A DNA stretch of 64,000 nt from Tritrichomonas musculus (GCA_039105265.1 JAPFFF010000004.1:2790001-2854000); one strand, 5' to 3'. Shown: positions 1 through 11,207, numbered from the stretch's first letter. Notes: generated by a model not told the origin, from the letters alone. Program-made: numbers and translations.

Positions 1-2648
1 TATTTTAATTTTTGTCAACAAAAAAGTTATGTTTTTATTTTCTTAGGTATTCTCAAAAATTCAGAATAGCTTTTGATCAAATAAAAAATTTATTCTCAAT
101 TGCTTATCATAATTTCAATGATAGAAACTTTTTAAATGTTATTTAATCGTTTTAATCTTTAATTGACTAGCTTTGTTTTTGGTATTTTGATTTGACTAAC
201 TCTGTTTTTGGTATTTCGGTTGTATTTCAGTTGTATTTTTGTCTATAACTTTTAACAACACTAGAAAATATTATTTTATAAATGGAAAGCTTTAATTTCC
301 TTCACTGTATGATAAACAAGGAGTTGGTGAAAACCTCTCAAAAAATTCAATCGAATTTCAGAAGGTATATTGAAATTTGAGTTATATTTGAGAGCCTTTT
401 CAATATCATTTTTCATTCAATTTTGGACATCTTTATGAAAAAGTTTACAATGTAGATAGGTTTTTCTGATGTTTACTCGTTTATCGTCTTACTATCAGAG
501 TTGTAATATGATTTGAGAATATTTCTCAAAATTCAATGAAAATTGAGATATAGGTCCCAAATTTTTTGAATTAATTGAAATTATTAAATAAATTTTTCAG
601 ATAAAAAACGATTAATTTTTTTTTATAGATTCTAATATTCAATAAAAATATTAATATTTTGAATATAAATGCAGATTCATGTAATTATATATATATTATT
701 AAAATTATATTTTTATTTTAATAAGATATTTATTCAAATTTTATCAAAATAAAAATAGATTAATATAAAAAGAGAGATATGGTTATAAATTGACCTTATA
801 ATGTTATTTTTATGTATTTTAATATAATAACAAAGGATTACATTTGATTTATTTATTAATTTGTTATTTATTTTTATATATATAATTTATTTAAAAATTA
901 TATTAAATGTATATATATAATTGATCAAGAAATATATATAATAAATAATACATACTTTCAATGATATTCAATTTTCAATAATTAGCATGAAAATAATTTA
1001 TTGAAATTCTAATCGTCTAACGAGTAAATTGTGAGTTTTTCCTTCAAATAATTTGAAAGAATTGAATCTATCGTTCGAATTTTTTTGGCGAGGTTCGTTT
1101 TCTCGCCAAATACCTGATAAATAATATTTTTGATAAATAATTGTTAATATATAATACTATTTTTTTTTCCAATCTAAAATTTTGGAGTTGAAATTGAGTT
1201 CTATTTACGAATATTTCATTTTTAAAAAATACTTTATTTTTTGCTGAACAAATAACTGATTTGCTATTAATAAACATCAAATGATTTATCTATTTAATTT
1301 ATTTAATTACTATTAATTTTTTCAGAATGATTTAAATTTGATTTTTCATATACTGCTTTAATAGCACTTTTTATTATTATTATATATTATAAAATAATGT
1401 TATTATTTATATTCAAATGTTTAATTGTTTATATATTGTTTTTTTTATGAGTTATATATAAATTATTGACTTCAAAAAAATATCTCAATTAATTTGAATA
1501 ATCTCATAGAATCGGTCAGACTGCTTACTATAGTCAATTTCCACTTTTTCATAGGCATGCGACTATTCAAATAATTACCTTAAAAAAACTAAAAACTCAT
1601 TTTTAAATAATTAAGTATTTTTATTAATAAATATGAATATAAATAAAAATTATGTAATGATAAAATTTCAGAGAGTTTATAATCATTTTTTTTGATTTAA
1701 TTTTTTTCTAAAGAATTTTTGTATTAAGTAAAACATCTTTTTATGCAAAATATAAAAATCATTTTGGAATAATAATTATTTCATTAGAGTTATAAAAAGC
1801 AAATATCTATTAATTTTAAAATTATTTATAATTTAAATCGTTTTTTGATTTTGAATTTCACTTTTTTACAATTGCCATACCTATTTCAAAAATATGTATT
1901 TTATATTGGCGTAATGTTATATCAATTGAAATTTTTGTCAATTCTATATGCATTCTTAAAAAAATTGAATGTTTTAAACGGGATGATGTGATCAAATCTA
2001 TAATAGATTTTCGTTATTTTTCAATATTAATTAAATTATAACAATAAATATAGAAATTCTTTTTGTTTTCTATTTCAAATATGTAAGTGTTTGAACTGTA
2101 ATATCGAAAAATGCTTCATTAAACTAAAATTTTAAATTAAAAAAAAATTCAATAGATCAATTTTATTTTTTAATTATTTTCATATAAAAATGAATAAAAA
2201 ATAATTATATATATATATTTAAGGTAGCTATTAACTTAAAAATAGGTATGAAAATATGTAATACTAAAAAAAATAAGTTATAATATTGAATTACCAAGAT
2301 AATGCTTTTTGCTCATTTTATATTTTGTGAACGAATATTCAATTTAATAAATTTATTTGATTTTCAAATCAAAAATATTTGATTTATAATATATTTTTAA
2401 TTTATGACCCAAAGAAAGATAGGTGTAACTACCATTTTTCAGAAAAATTATTTTTGGTAATACCGATTATGCATTTGAATAATTCAACCATTAATTGAGA
2501 AAATTGAATTAACATTTTATTTTTTGAATTAAGATATAAAATCCATATAAAAAATTCAAAATTTAATAAAGCCGAATTTTTAAGGAGAAAAAATCGCCTT
2601 AACGTTACCTTTTTCTTAAATTTCACCTTTGGTCAGATTTTTGTTTTT
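1..2648. other. gene-free AT-rich region
   Basis: No ORF here looks like a gene: the longest frames are short, AT-driven and have no recognisable motif. A short GC-stem hairpin sits at 1084-1110 (listed separately). Runs of A and T and short TA repeats are frequent. I see no tRNA or rRNA signature. Confidence 0.6.
1084..1110. repeat. hairpin with TTTGGCGAG stem
   Basis: A 9-bp perfect inverted repeat, TTTGGCGAG and CTCGCCAAA, flanks a 9-nt loop. TTTGGCG resembles the core of an E2F-like site, and both arms carry it in opposite orientations. It lies in a gene-free stretch, so its role is unknown. Confidence 0.4.
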
Positions 2649-5600
2649 ATGGATGCAAGTGTTACGAAACTTGCTCAATATATTAAAGAATCAGATCTAG
2701 AGGTTGATGAAAATGAATTAGAAAGGATGAGTCGATCATTTGATTTTATTTTTCCTAGTTATACTGATTTAGTTAATCAAAAAGAAGAGTTTAACAAAAT
2801 CATAGCGAGAGACAAAGCATTAACAGATTTACCTTCTATTAAATTCAATATTAATTTTTCTAAACCTGTTCTTGAAGCAATTGCTGAAAATTATTCATCA
2901 AAAACAGAAGAGAATTCAAAATTAAAACCAGTATATATAAATATTATCGTTATATATTATCTCTTTTGGAAACAAAATCCCACTCTCGACGACTTAATTT
3001 TAATTTTAAATTTATTAATTTTATTAATTCCATCCGAAATCAAGTGCATATTTAATAAAGATAATAATGAGAAGAGCAATAATGGAAAAGAAAAAGGAAA
3101 GAAAGATTCCAAAATAATATATAACATGAATAATATTGAATATTATTGTACATATTTATATGAACCTATTTTGCATTCAATTGAATTTTGTTTCAAATTT
3201 TATTTTTCATCAAAAAAGAAAGAAATGTTTCAAGATATTTTCAATATCTTTTCCAACTTTTTTTACTCAAAGCCTTTAAATGCATTCTGTATTCAATATC
3301 TCATTCCTGAATTTCTACAAGTGCTTATTCAAATGTTTGAAATACCAAAAGATATGAGCCATATACCAAATGAATTAATAAGTTATGTTGACTTTTTAAA
3401 CGATATTTACGAAAAAAATGTAGTAGTAATTTCACCAGATACATCGAAAAGTATTATTTTTGTTATCAATCCATATATTCCAGTTCTCAACATATCAATT
3501 CTCAAACTTTTTATGAACTATTCCACAGAAATTACCGATAACATGCATTCATCAATAATATCGCAATTAACAGGCCCTTTCTTTCAATTAATTGAATCGA
3601 AATCACCATATGTTTTTTCAAAATTTTATCAAACAGGAGAAAAAATTAATGATATTTTTTCCTTATTAAATGAGCAACCGCGAATAGTTTTTCCATTTTT
3701 GTTTACAGATTCAAAACTCGAAGCCAAATTCAAATTTGTAAATTCAGAAAAAACTTTTAAAGATGGATTAAATGTTTGTCATTTACTTGATTTGAGTGAT
3801 AAACCGGAGATTAAAACAATTATTCGCGATGATATTTATGAAATTTTAGAAATAATGATTAAATCGTTATTAAACCGTGAACCGTCACAAATTGCCTTCT
3901 TTTCATCAATTGCGCTCAAATTACAAGAAGAATCTCCGTACTTTTTCGATTATTGTTCTATTTTTATTATTTTTTTCAAAGATATGAAAAATCAACATAT
4001 TTTCCCTCTATTTTGGAACACAATTTTTGACACAATTTTATTTGATGATCGTGTTAATTGTTTTCATCTTAACAAAGATTTTCTACTTTTTGACAAACTC
4101 CGTAGTTTAGTGTTTGATATTTTGATAACTATGCCAAATCAGCAACCATCCAATTTATCTGATGTTCTCCAATCATTTTCAACTCGTCCATCGATGATTG
4201 ATGAAGTAATTCAACGAATTTCCTCACAACTGACATTAATCCCACTTGAATCTTTAGCTGATACCAAATTTATTCAAATTATCTCTTCTTTAATGCTTTA
4301 TTTTCAATCATTAAATTTAAAATGTGATGATAAATCTCTTCTTGATATCATTGAATATACCCGATCAAGTTTATTTTATCTTATATTAAAGATCTTTGAT
4401 CGAATCAAAAATACATATGAAAGTTTATTATGGATGTCTAATATGTTCTTTTTGCCAACATTTATATCATTTATTTTTGAAAAGCCAGCTCGACCACTTA
4501 TATTAAATATCATTAAGAATTACATCGTTACTACCAATGTCAATTTTTATTCCGGTGTTCTCGAAAAACTAGAAGAATTGTGTTCATTAATGGCCAGCCG
4601 AGTTCCCCAAGAAGCCGAAACCGACCTAGCTTGTGATCTTCTTCAAATTATCATTGAATTTCAAATTCAAAGGAAAAGGGAGAAAATTTATTATTTCACC
4701 TATCTTTCCCAGACACTTATAAATTCGTTAGATTTTCTTACATCTAGTAGCAAAGAGTCCAATCGATATTTGTCCTGTGTAATTTTGTTTTTGGCCTCAT
4801 TTTTGGAGAATTTGTTAACTGACCAACAAACTGACAAATTGTCGGACACAATTTTACGTGTTTCTGATGGGAAACCGTCAATTTCTTTTCTACCATTTTT
4901 AGTGCATTTATTAGCAGGCAAGCAGATATCATTAACGAATCCTAGTTTCATGATCAAGCAGCCTTGTGTATTGAATCTGATACTGAAGTGTTACATTGAT
5001 TCTGACCAATTTGAAGAAATTTTTTCATTTGTTAAAAACCTTCTCAAATATTCTGTATTCAATGTTAAGATATCGAATTCTGTCAAATTTGATTGTCTGT
5101 TGATTAAGCAAATCAACAGACTCAAAGAAGAAGAGGCAAATGAAAAAAGGATTGTTTTGCTGCTTGAAATAATTGAGTACATATGTAGCATTTCATGTTC
5201 AAAAGAGACGCCGATGACATTGATATCGTTATTGTATCCAATTAAGAACAAGTTTCTTTCGCCATTTGAGTTACTTTTTGCTCGCAAGATAACGGACATC
5301 ATCATGTTTTCTTCATCGTTGCCGGAGGAATGGATTCCGCTGGGCTTGCTTGATAACAAAGACAGCTGCTTCATCAAAATCAAAGGCTTTAACAAGAGCA
5401 ACATTCCGCAGACATTCTTGATTGTCGCAATGATTTACCTCGACCAAAAAAGCAGTCAAAATAGATTGCACGACAGGATCTTCGAAATTAAGGATTCTTC
5501 GGAGAACGGGATAGCCGCCTTCATTTGTTCTGGCAATCTATACGTTAAGCATTTCAATTCAAGCTTGATATCAACCGCCAAAATTGATGACCAAATATCG

Positions 5601-8600
5601 GTTGGCGCTTGGGTGCCGATAAGTTTCTTCATCGAATTGCCAGAGACAGAAAGCATGAATGAAAACACTCTCTCAACGAAGACATCTTCATCATCGCCTG
5701 ATCTTTATAACAACTCTCTCACATCTGATTATCATAATAATCATTCTTCTATGTCGAGCCAAAAGATGTTCTTTCCTGAATCTCGTTCGACGTGCTCTTT
5801 CTATTCCGAAGAGAGCAACTGTTATGTGACTCCGTACATCGGATCGTCAAAGACCAGGCGAATCAGCTACAAATGGGAGAAAATCGAAGGAAACTTGACA
5901 ATAACAATCGGCAACTCAACGCCTAAAAAGGAAGAAGAAACGCCGGCTGCTTTTCTTTCATCCGTATCGTTCTACGACATCAATGAAATCAGCGATAGTT
6001 CGTTCTTCATCAAAATGAATTCGCCAGCTAGTCGAAGCATCATCAGAGAGAAGAGAAGGAAAGACAATGACCAGCAAATTGAGAATGCAAATGTTCCATT
6101 TTTGACGGTTTCAATGAAGAAAGGCGAAAACAACAAAGTTTCATACAATTTGAGTTCAGCAGTCAATGTTGTTGATGAATTTCACGGGACACAGATTGAC
6201 TGTCACATGACGTTTTGTAGTGCATTGAGAGAAGATGACATTGTCACTTTTCTTCTCCCTCTCTTCACGTTCATTGATTATCCGACGTTAAACAACAAAG
6301 TTTTGAAGGAGCTCCCTGAATATTTGTTTGGCTTATTGAGTGCGACGCTTGAAGCGATCCAGGAGAAGCAGCAAGTATTCAAAGATAAGCAAGGGATGCT
6401 TATTTTATCATATCTGCTAAATAACAGCAATGCTTATGTCCCTTCTTATTCAACGTACATGCAAATCTATTCAATTTTAACGTCTTTAATTCAACCTTTG
6501 CAAGAGGACGTTATTTCACTTTTTCTGTTGAATCACAAAAACATGATTAATTCGAATTCACAGAACCAGCTTAGATTGGCCAAGCATTGGAACAGAGTCT
6601 TGGCCGAGGATTACCCTAATCAAATAAAGTCAATCACGCCGATTTTGGTCCTCATCTTTGAGCAGTTCATCTCTGACGAGCCGATAGTCAAGCAAATTCG
6701 CGCCAATTTAAACAAAGTCGTGCTCAAAATAGCAATGATAAAATTGGCCAAAAATGACCTTCTATCGTTGGTCTCCCTTCCGTTGTCGTCGCCAGTTGAG
6801 CACTGGGACAAAATAGCGCTCGAGGTGATGGCAATTCTATCCAAGCTGATCAAGAAAGAAGGAAGCGCCATTTACTCGCTTCCTTCAGAAAATCTCCGTT
6901 ATTTGACATTGACCAATTTATACCTTCAAACGGCAACCGTTGAAACCGCCAACCAAATGGTCAAAAAGTTGCTCAAATTGATCCTCCTCATTCAAAAGAA
7001 AAACTTGTTCAAGTCATCCTTCCTTCCATTGGACGCGCACGTCGAGATGGTCATGAGGGAGATGCCTCCTTTGTACGCGCAATCAAGCGTCCTTTTGACT
7101 GTTGCCCATTTGTGTGTTGAAAGAAACGAACAAACCGTTTTGCCACTTTTGTTCTACCTCGCTTCAAACTCGGATGATTCGGCGTTATTCGAGCTGTTTA
7201 ACTACTTGAGCAAAGCGAGTTTCGGCTCGTTAACAATGAAAGAAAGCTCGAGCATTTTGACAGGCTCAGACAATTTAATTTTATCTGACAACTTTTTGAA
7301 TGATAAGGACAATTCAAATTCACCTCAACGGTTTCCTTCATTGACGCTTCGTGCCCGCTTCTGGCTCATTTCTGCAGCCATCGACGCCCCTCGTGACGTC
7401 CAAGACATGATTGTTCGTTACCTGTTAAATTGCCAAAATCGTGACGATCTCGACAACATGACGGTTATCGAAATAGTCAGCAAAGTTAACCGCGAAAAGT
7501 CGTCTACGTTACTTCGCGCTTACATGTCTATCGTCGCGCAGTCCCTCATCGACCAGGCGACCGAAGTCAGCATGACGAGCAGCGACGAGCCATCCTCGTT
7601 GAACGAGAACGACTCGAGCGAGCGACGAATCAGCCAGGACAACTTGTCGATCAATTCTTATCTGTCATTGAACTCAGTAACATCCGACAGCAGCTCCCAC
7701 CTTCTCTTAAACCAGTCCGCGCAGCGCAATTTGACGGCCAAAATAAAGAACTTTTTGACAATCGCGTCCCATTTCCTCTTCTTCAAAAGGGAGCCGCTTT
7801 CAACAGCCCTGTTTCGAACCTTCGAGATGTCGATTTTCGCCCGGCTTCAGAAAGACGAGAAGACGCACGAAAACAAGCGAAATAGAGTGAAAAACATAGC
7901 GTTGAATCCAAGCAGGTATCCGCACTTTTCTTCCTTGGATAACATGAATATTAATATGAAGAATACGTTTAGTGACCTTCAAAGCTTCATTTCTTCATCA
8001 AACTCGACTTCCTCAAAAAGTCGCACTCACAAATTTTCATCGTTTTCAAGAAGCGAAAGTTTTCACAAATTACTTCTTCATGCCGATGAGCTGTATCCGA
8101 ACAGTGACTCGTCCAATTCGGCACTGTTGATTGATAAACTGATGCCGAATCCGCCTAAAGAATTTTACAAGTCAATCAAGAAGTATGCTAACAACTTGAC
8201 CTTATCATTTAATAATAATAATATCATTATGGTCGATAACGACGATGACGACGATTTCACTTGCGCAAGAGCGTTTGGTTTGAAGTTCGATCGAAATGGG
8301 AATATGGTTGATCATGAAGTTGCCTTTAAATGCTTAACATTATCTGAATTTTGTAATCCGATCGTTCAATCTTTCATTCCTTTCGATCTGATGTTATCTG
8401 CATTCCTGGTGAAAAAGAATCGTTTAGCCGTGGAAAAACATCTCTCTAATATAGTTCTAACTCAAAAACAAATTAAAGCAAATAAAAATACGATCAATTT
8501 GCTCTCAAAATATTTGAATACTAGAAATAAACAGGAACAGGTTTGTAGTTGGATCCCAAATTCATACGACGAGTTGGCTGCTTCTTTGGCTTTCGAAGAA

Positions 8601-8930
8601 ATGGAAAATAGACGATCATTTCCAATTGAAAAAAGAGAACAGAAAATTTTACACGATTTTATTGAAGAAAATAAGAAAATTAGAAAGGAAATTAAAACAG
8701 CATTGAGTATAAGAAGCCCTAACTTGAACCAGAAAATGATGAATAATATGAACGAGAATAATTCTAATCAAAATAAACAAAAGGATCAGAAACCAAGTGA
8801 ATATGTTTATTTCATTGAATCTGAAGTTATTGAATTGCATTCACAGGAAATGATTACTAATATGATAGCTGAAAAACTTTGGAAAAGTATTGAAGATACA
8901 TTGAATACTACTTTATTCGATTCCCATTAA
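2649..8930 (+). CDS. BEACH-family-type giant scaffold protein lacking a BEACH domain
   Basis: This 2093-residue protein is mostly helical solenoid. Around residues 905-1010 a segment (FLIVAMIYLDQ ... VGAWVPISF) looks like the concanavalin-A-like domain of LRBA/neurobeachin proteins. Around 1195-1305 (TFLLPLFTFIDY ... GMLILSYLL) it resembles the DUF4704 region that follows in that family. Family members then continue through an LW...L linker into PH, BEACH and WD40 domains. Here the protein stops about 15 residues after such an LW motif (EKLWKSIEDTL, about residue 2077), and no downstream frame supplies a BEACH domain. By family analogy it may be a vesicle-traffic scaffold. Ser/Asn-rich loops occur near 1025-1060 and 1620-1680. 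The second half is visibly richer in G/C-ending codons than the first. Family placement is inference; the ORF is certain. Confidence 0.7.
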   Translation: MDASVTKLAQYIKESDLEVDENELERMSRSFDFIFPSYTDLVNQKEEFNKIIARDKALTDLPSIKFNINFSKPVLEAIAENYSSKTEENSKLKPVYINIIVIYYLFWKQNPTLDDLILILNLLILLIPSEIKCIFNKDNNEKSNNGKEKGKKDSKIIYNMNNIEYYCTYLYEPILHSIEFCFKFYFSSKKKEMFQDIFNIFSNFFYSKPLNAFCIQYLIPEFLQVLIQMFEIPKDMSHIPNELISYVDFLNDIYEKNVVVISPDTSKSIIFVINPYIPVLNISILKLFMNYSTEITDNMHSSIISQLTGPFFQLIESKSPYVFSKFYQTGEKINDIFSLLNEQPRIVFPFLFTDSKLEAKFKFVNSEKTFKDGLNVCHLLDLSDKPEIKTIIRDDIYEILEIMIKSLLNREPSQIAFFSSIALKLQEESPYFFDYCSIFIIFFKDMKNQHIFPLFWNTIFDTILFDDRVNCFHLNKDFLLFDKLRSLVFDILITMPNQQPSNLSDVLQSFSTRPSMIDEVIQRISSQLTLIPLESLADTKFIQIISSLMLYFQSLNLKCDDKSLLDIIEYTRSSLFYLILKIFDRIKNTYESLLWMSNMFFLPTFISFIFEKPARPLILNIIKNYIVTTNVNFYSGVLEKLEELCSLMASRVPQEAETDLACDLLQIIIEFQIQRKREKIYYFTYLSQTLINSLDFLTSSSKESNRYLSCVILFLASFLENLLTDQQTDKLSDTILRVSDGKPSISFLPFLVHLLAGKQISLTNPSFMIKQPCVLNLILKCYIDSDQFEEIFSFVKNLLKYSVFNVKISNSVKFDCLLIKQINRLKEEEANEKRIVLLLEIIEYICSISCSKETPMTLISLLYPIKNKFLSPFELLFARKITDIIMFSSSLPEEWIPLGLLDNKDSCFIKIKGFNKSNIPQTFLIVAMIYLDQKSSQNRLHDRIFEIKDSSENGIAAFICSGNLYVKHFNSSLISTAKIDDQISVGAWVPISFFIELPETESMNENTLSTKTSSSSPDLYNNSLTSDYHNNHSSMSSQKMFFPESRSTCSFYSEESNCYVTPYIGSSKTRRISYKWEKIEGNLTITIGNSTPKKEEETPAAFLSSVSFYDINEISDSSFFIKMNSPASRSIIREKRRKDNDQQIENANVPFLTVSMKKGENNKVSYNLSSAVNVVDEFHGTQIDCHMTFCSALREDDIVTFLLPLFTFIDYPTLNNKVLKELPEYLFGLLSATLEAIQEKQQVFKDKQGMLILSYLLNNSNAYVPSYSTYMQIYSILTSLIQPLQEDVISLFLLNHKNMINSNSQNQLRLAKHWNRVLAEDYPNQIKSITPILVLIFEQFISDEPIVKQIRANLNKVVLKIAMIKLAKNDLLSLVSLPLSSPVEHWDKIALEVMAILSKLIKKEGSAIYSLPSENLRYLTLTNLYLQTATVETANQMVKKLLKLILLIQKKNLFKSSFLPLDAHVEMVMREMPPLYAQSSVLLTVAHLCVERNEQTVLPLLFYLASNSDDSALFELFNYLSKASFGSLTMKESSSILTGSDNLILSDNFLNDKDNSNSPQRFPSLTLRARFWLISAAIDAPRDVQDMIVRYLLNCQNRDDLDNMTVIEIVSKVNREKSSTLLRAYMSIVAQSLIDQATEVSMTSSDEPSSLNENDSSERRISQDNLSINSYLSLNSVTSDSSSHLLLNQSAQRNLTAKIKNFLTIASHFLFFKREPLSTALFRTFEMSIFARLQKDEKTHENKRNRVKNIALNPSRYPHFSSLDNMNINMKNTFSDLQSFISSSNSTSSKSRTHKFSSFSRSESFHKLLLHADELYPNSDSSNSALLIDKLMPNPPKEFYKSIKKYANNLTLSFNNNNIIMVDNDDDDDFTCARAFGLKFDRNGNMVDHEVAFKCLTLSEFCNPIVQSFIPFDLMLSAFLVKKNRLAVEKHLSNIVLTQKQIKANKNTINLLSKYLNTRNKQEQVCSWIPNSYDELAASLAFEEMENRRSFPIEKREQKILHDFIEENKKIRKEIKTALSIRSPNLNQKMMNNMNENNSNQNKQKDQKPSEYVYFIESEVIELHSQEMITNMIAEKLWKSIEDTLNTTLFDSH

Positions 8931-9468
8931 TTTTTTTTTTTTTTAACTTTTTTTTAATAATAATTTTGTAAAATATTTGTGTTTTTTTAAAAAATATTTT
9001 TGATTGTTTTTTTTTTTTTCTTTTGTTTTGTTATATTTTTATGTTGTTATGAAATTGACCTTTACCTATTAAATTTGACCTTTGCTTCATATTGAGTCAA
9101 ATCAGCCGACAAGTTTCTAATAATGTTCATTCTTTATTTTGATGTAACAAAGAGAAAGAATAATAATTTTGATACTTGATGTATTCATTTGTGTTTGTTA
9201 ATTGTTTTTAAAAAAATTACAATCTTTCATTAGGAAATTGACAAAAAGAAAAGTATATATTCTTAAATATTTAAAATACATTGTTTATTATGTGTTTATT
9301 AAATTAAATTTATGCAATGTTTAGTAAAAAATTTTAAAGAAATGAATATAAAAAGAAGATAATTGTTTAACGTGTTTTATTCAATTTTTGTTTTATTTAC
9401 GTTTTTTTTATACATTCGTTTAATTTATAAATTTTTTTCTAATTTCAAATATCTGATATTTCGAACAA
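8931..9468. other. intergenic spacer, T-rich
   Basis: The spacer opens with long T runs just after the giant gene's stop, probably its 3' UTR. No ORF, RNA gene or clear Inr is seen. A TTCAAAT sequence about 25 nt before the next ATG is only a loose match to the TCAYTW initiator. Confidence 0.5.
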
Positions 9469-10512
9469 ATGTCATATCGCGAAATTAAACAATTTACAGA
9501 AATAATACGAACTCTTGGATATCCAAGTCCAGTTGGAATCGATTCTTTCGATACGCCGAATTTTTCATTAATGGCTAGTCTTTTGCAGTGGTTATCAACT
9601 CTTTATGACCCTGATATCGTTATTATACCAGATCTTTCCTCTGAAGCTGGCCGTGTCGAGTTTATAAAAAGTACAGTACAGCAAATGGCAATTAGATCTG
9701 GCTTAAGATTGAACCCCAGAAAATTATATTTGGCTGATCGTTCAGCAGTTCGTGAACTTCTTAAAATTGCAGCTCCAATTTATCGCGGAATTACAACTGT
9801 TAATTCAAATGTTACCGAAAAACCTGGAAAGTCAGCATCAGAATCAGTACTTCCAAATGCGCAAAAAATTTCAAAACTTTCTGCGAGTATACCTAAGCAT
9901 TCAGTCGAATTATTTGATGAATTAGACAAAGAATTAATGATTCGAGAAGAAAGGACTAAAATTTTATCAACAATGCCTCCTCTTGAGGATGTTGAAAAAT
10001 CTGTTCTTTCTTCAATTGATACAGCTTCAACAAGACTCGATACTTTGCAAAAAGAACTCGATAGATTAAATAGTGATGAAGATACATTACGTTCAAAAAT
10101 TAAACAGAGAAAACATGAACTAGAAAGGCAATCTAAGCGTCTTCTTTCTGTTCAGACAATTAGGCCAGCGTTTATGGATGAATATGAAGGACTTGAGGAA
10201 GATCTGAATCAGCTCTTCAAGGTCCACTTCCAGCATTACAGAAACGTTGATTATTATGAGCATGAATTACAAAAGGCAGCTGAGAAGCAGAAGATGAAGA
10301 GAGCCGAAATGGAAAAAGCTATTGATAAAATGAAGAAGAGAGTCAATAAAAGTATTGTCAACGGTGTTGAGCAATCATTTAAAGTTGGTGCTAGCAACAG
10401 CGGAAATGGAAACGGTTTTGGTCTTGATAATCCAGGAATTGGACAAGGTATCGAGTCTGGTGACGAATTAGGCGTTGGCGCAGCTGATTCTGACTCAGAT
10501 GATAGCTTCTAA
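9469..10512 (+). CDS. IFT38/CLUAP1 intraflagellar transport protein
   Basis: The first 110 residues match the N-terminal calponin-homology-like domain of clusterin-associated protein 1 (IFT38, DYF-3, qilin): an opening like SYREIKQFTEIIRTLGYP, then TPNF, WL...YDPD and LNPRKLYLADRSAVRELLKI. A long coiled coil follows (about 165-310), then a Gly/Asn-rich, acidic tail. IFT38 belongs to the IFT-B2 part of the anterograde intraflagellar transport train and acts in the flagellum. At 347 residues it is somewhat shorter than animal homologues (about 410), with the loss in the tail. The start is the first ATG, and the conserved N-terminus begins immediately. Confidence 0.92.
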   Translation: MSYREIKQFTEIIRTLGYPSPVGIDSFDTPNFSLMASLLQWLSTLYDPDIVIIPDLSSEAGRVEFIKSTVQQMAIRSGLRLNPRKLYLADRSAVRELLKIAAPIYRGITTVNSNVTEKPGKSASESVLPNAQKISKLSASIPKHSVELFDELDKELMIREERTKILSTMPPLEDVEKSVLSSIDTASTRLDTLQKELDRLNSDEDTLRSKIKQRKHELERQSKRLLSVQTIRPAFMDEYEGLEEDLNQLFKVHFQHYRNVDYYEHELQKAAEKQKMKRAEMEKAIDKMKKRVNKSIVNGVEQSFKVGASNSGNGNGFGLDNPGIGQGIESGDELGVGAADSDSDDSF

Positions 10513-10784
10513 TTTCTCTCAAATGCTAATTAAAAATATATAATATTAAAAAGCATATTTATAAATTTTTTAAACATTAACTAACTTTTTTTTATATTAT
10601 GTTAAATACATCAATAATTCTGGTGCCTATCATTATAGAATGAGGAGAACTATCATGATTATTTAAAATGTCGTTTCCATTTATGGGGATTCTATTCAAA
10701 AAGTTGTATTAATCGTTTAACAACTTCTTAGAAAAAGTCGAAATTTAAGAAAAGTTGACACTATCAAACAAAGGAAGTCATATG

Positions 10785-10799
10785 GTGATAAAAAATAAT
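10785..10799. repeat. 15-bp direct repeat, left copy (possible target-site duplication)
   Basis: GTGATAAAAAATAAT here recurs exactly at 11184-11198. The two copies sit flush outside the long palindrome, as a target duplication would. Confidence 0.55.
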
Positions 10800-11183
10800 T
10801 ATAATAAGAGAAAATGTGCTTATAAACCCACAAAAAGTTTAACTTTTTCTTTATTTATAAAGTCGTATAAACAAAATTGAAACAAAAAAAAATATTTTCA
10901 TATGTATAAAAATATTAATTTTTAATCTTTTTATATTTTTACATAATTTTTACCGATACTTACCGCCATCCGCGGGGTCTCGACTCGGCTTCGCCTCGCT
11001 CGACGCCCGCTAGGCGGTATGTAGTCTCGGTAAAAATTATGTAAAAATATAAAAAGATTAAAAATTAATATTTTTATACATATGAAAATATTTTTTTTTG
11101 TTTCAATTTTGTTTATACGACTTTATAAATAAAGAAAAAGTTAAACTTTTTGTGGGTTTATAAGCACATTTTCTCTTACAATA
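10800..11183. mobile_element. long-palindrome element with GC-rich core (copy A)
   Basis: The element is a near-perfect inverted repeat. The left arm (about 10805-10956) is mirrored by the right arm (about 11027-11178), and both arms are strongly AT-rich. The inner 32 nt of each arm (10925-10956 and 11027-11058) recur in two other elements of the window. The 70-nt centre is extremely GC-rich for this DNA and asymmetric. Exact 15-bp direct repeats flank the outer ends, TATAATAAGAG and, inverted, TATTGTAAGAG. There is no coding capacity. It is best described as a MITE-like or foldback element; the superfamily is not recognised. Confidence 0.7.
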
Positions 11184-11198
11184 GTGATAAAAAATAAT
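11184..11198. repeat. 15-bp direct repeat, right copy
   Basis: Exact match to 10785-10799, flush with the right end of the palindromic element. Confidence 0.55.
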
Positions 11199-11207
11199 AA
11201 TCATTTT

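Noticed and set aside
4991..5404. 137-codon minus-strand frame inside the giant gene
   Set aside because: It lies wholly antisense to a continuous, conserved-looking coding frame and has no recognisable motif.
11019..11024. GTATGT-like 5' splice signal in the repeat core
   Set aside because: No partner ACTAACACACAG lies downstream and there is no coding exon to join.
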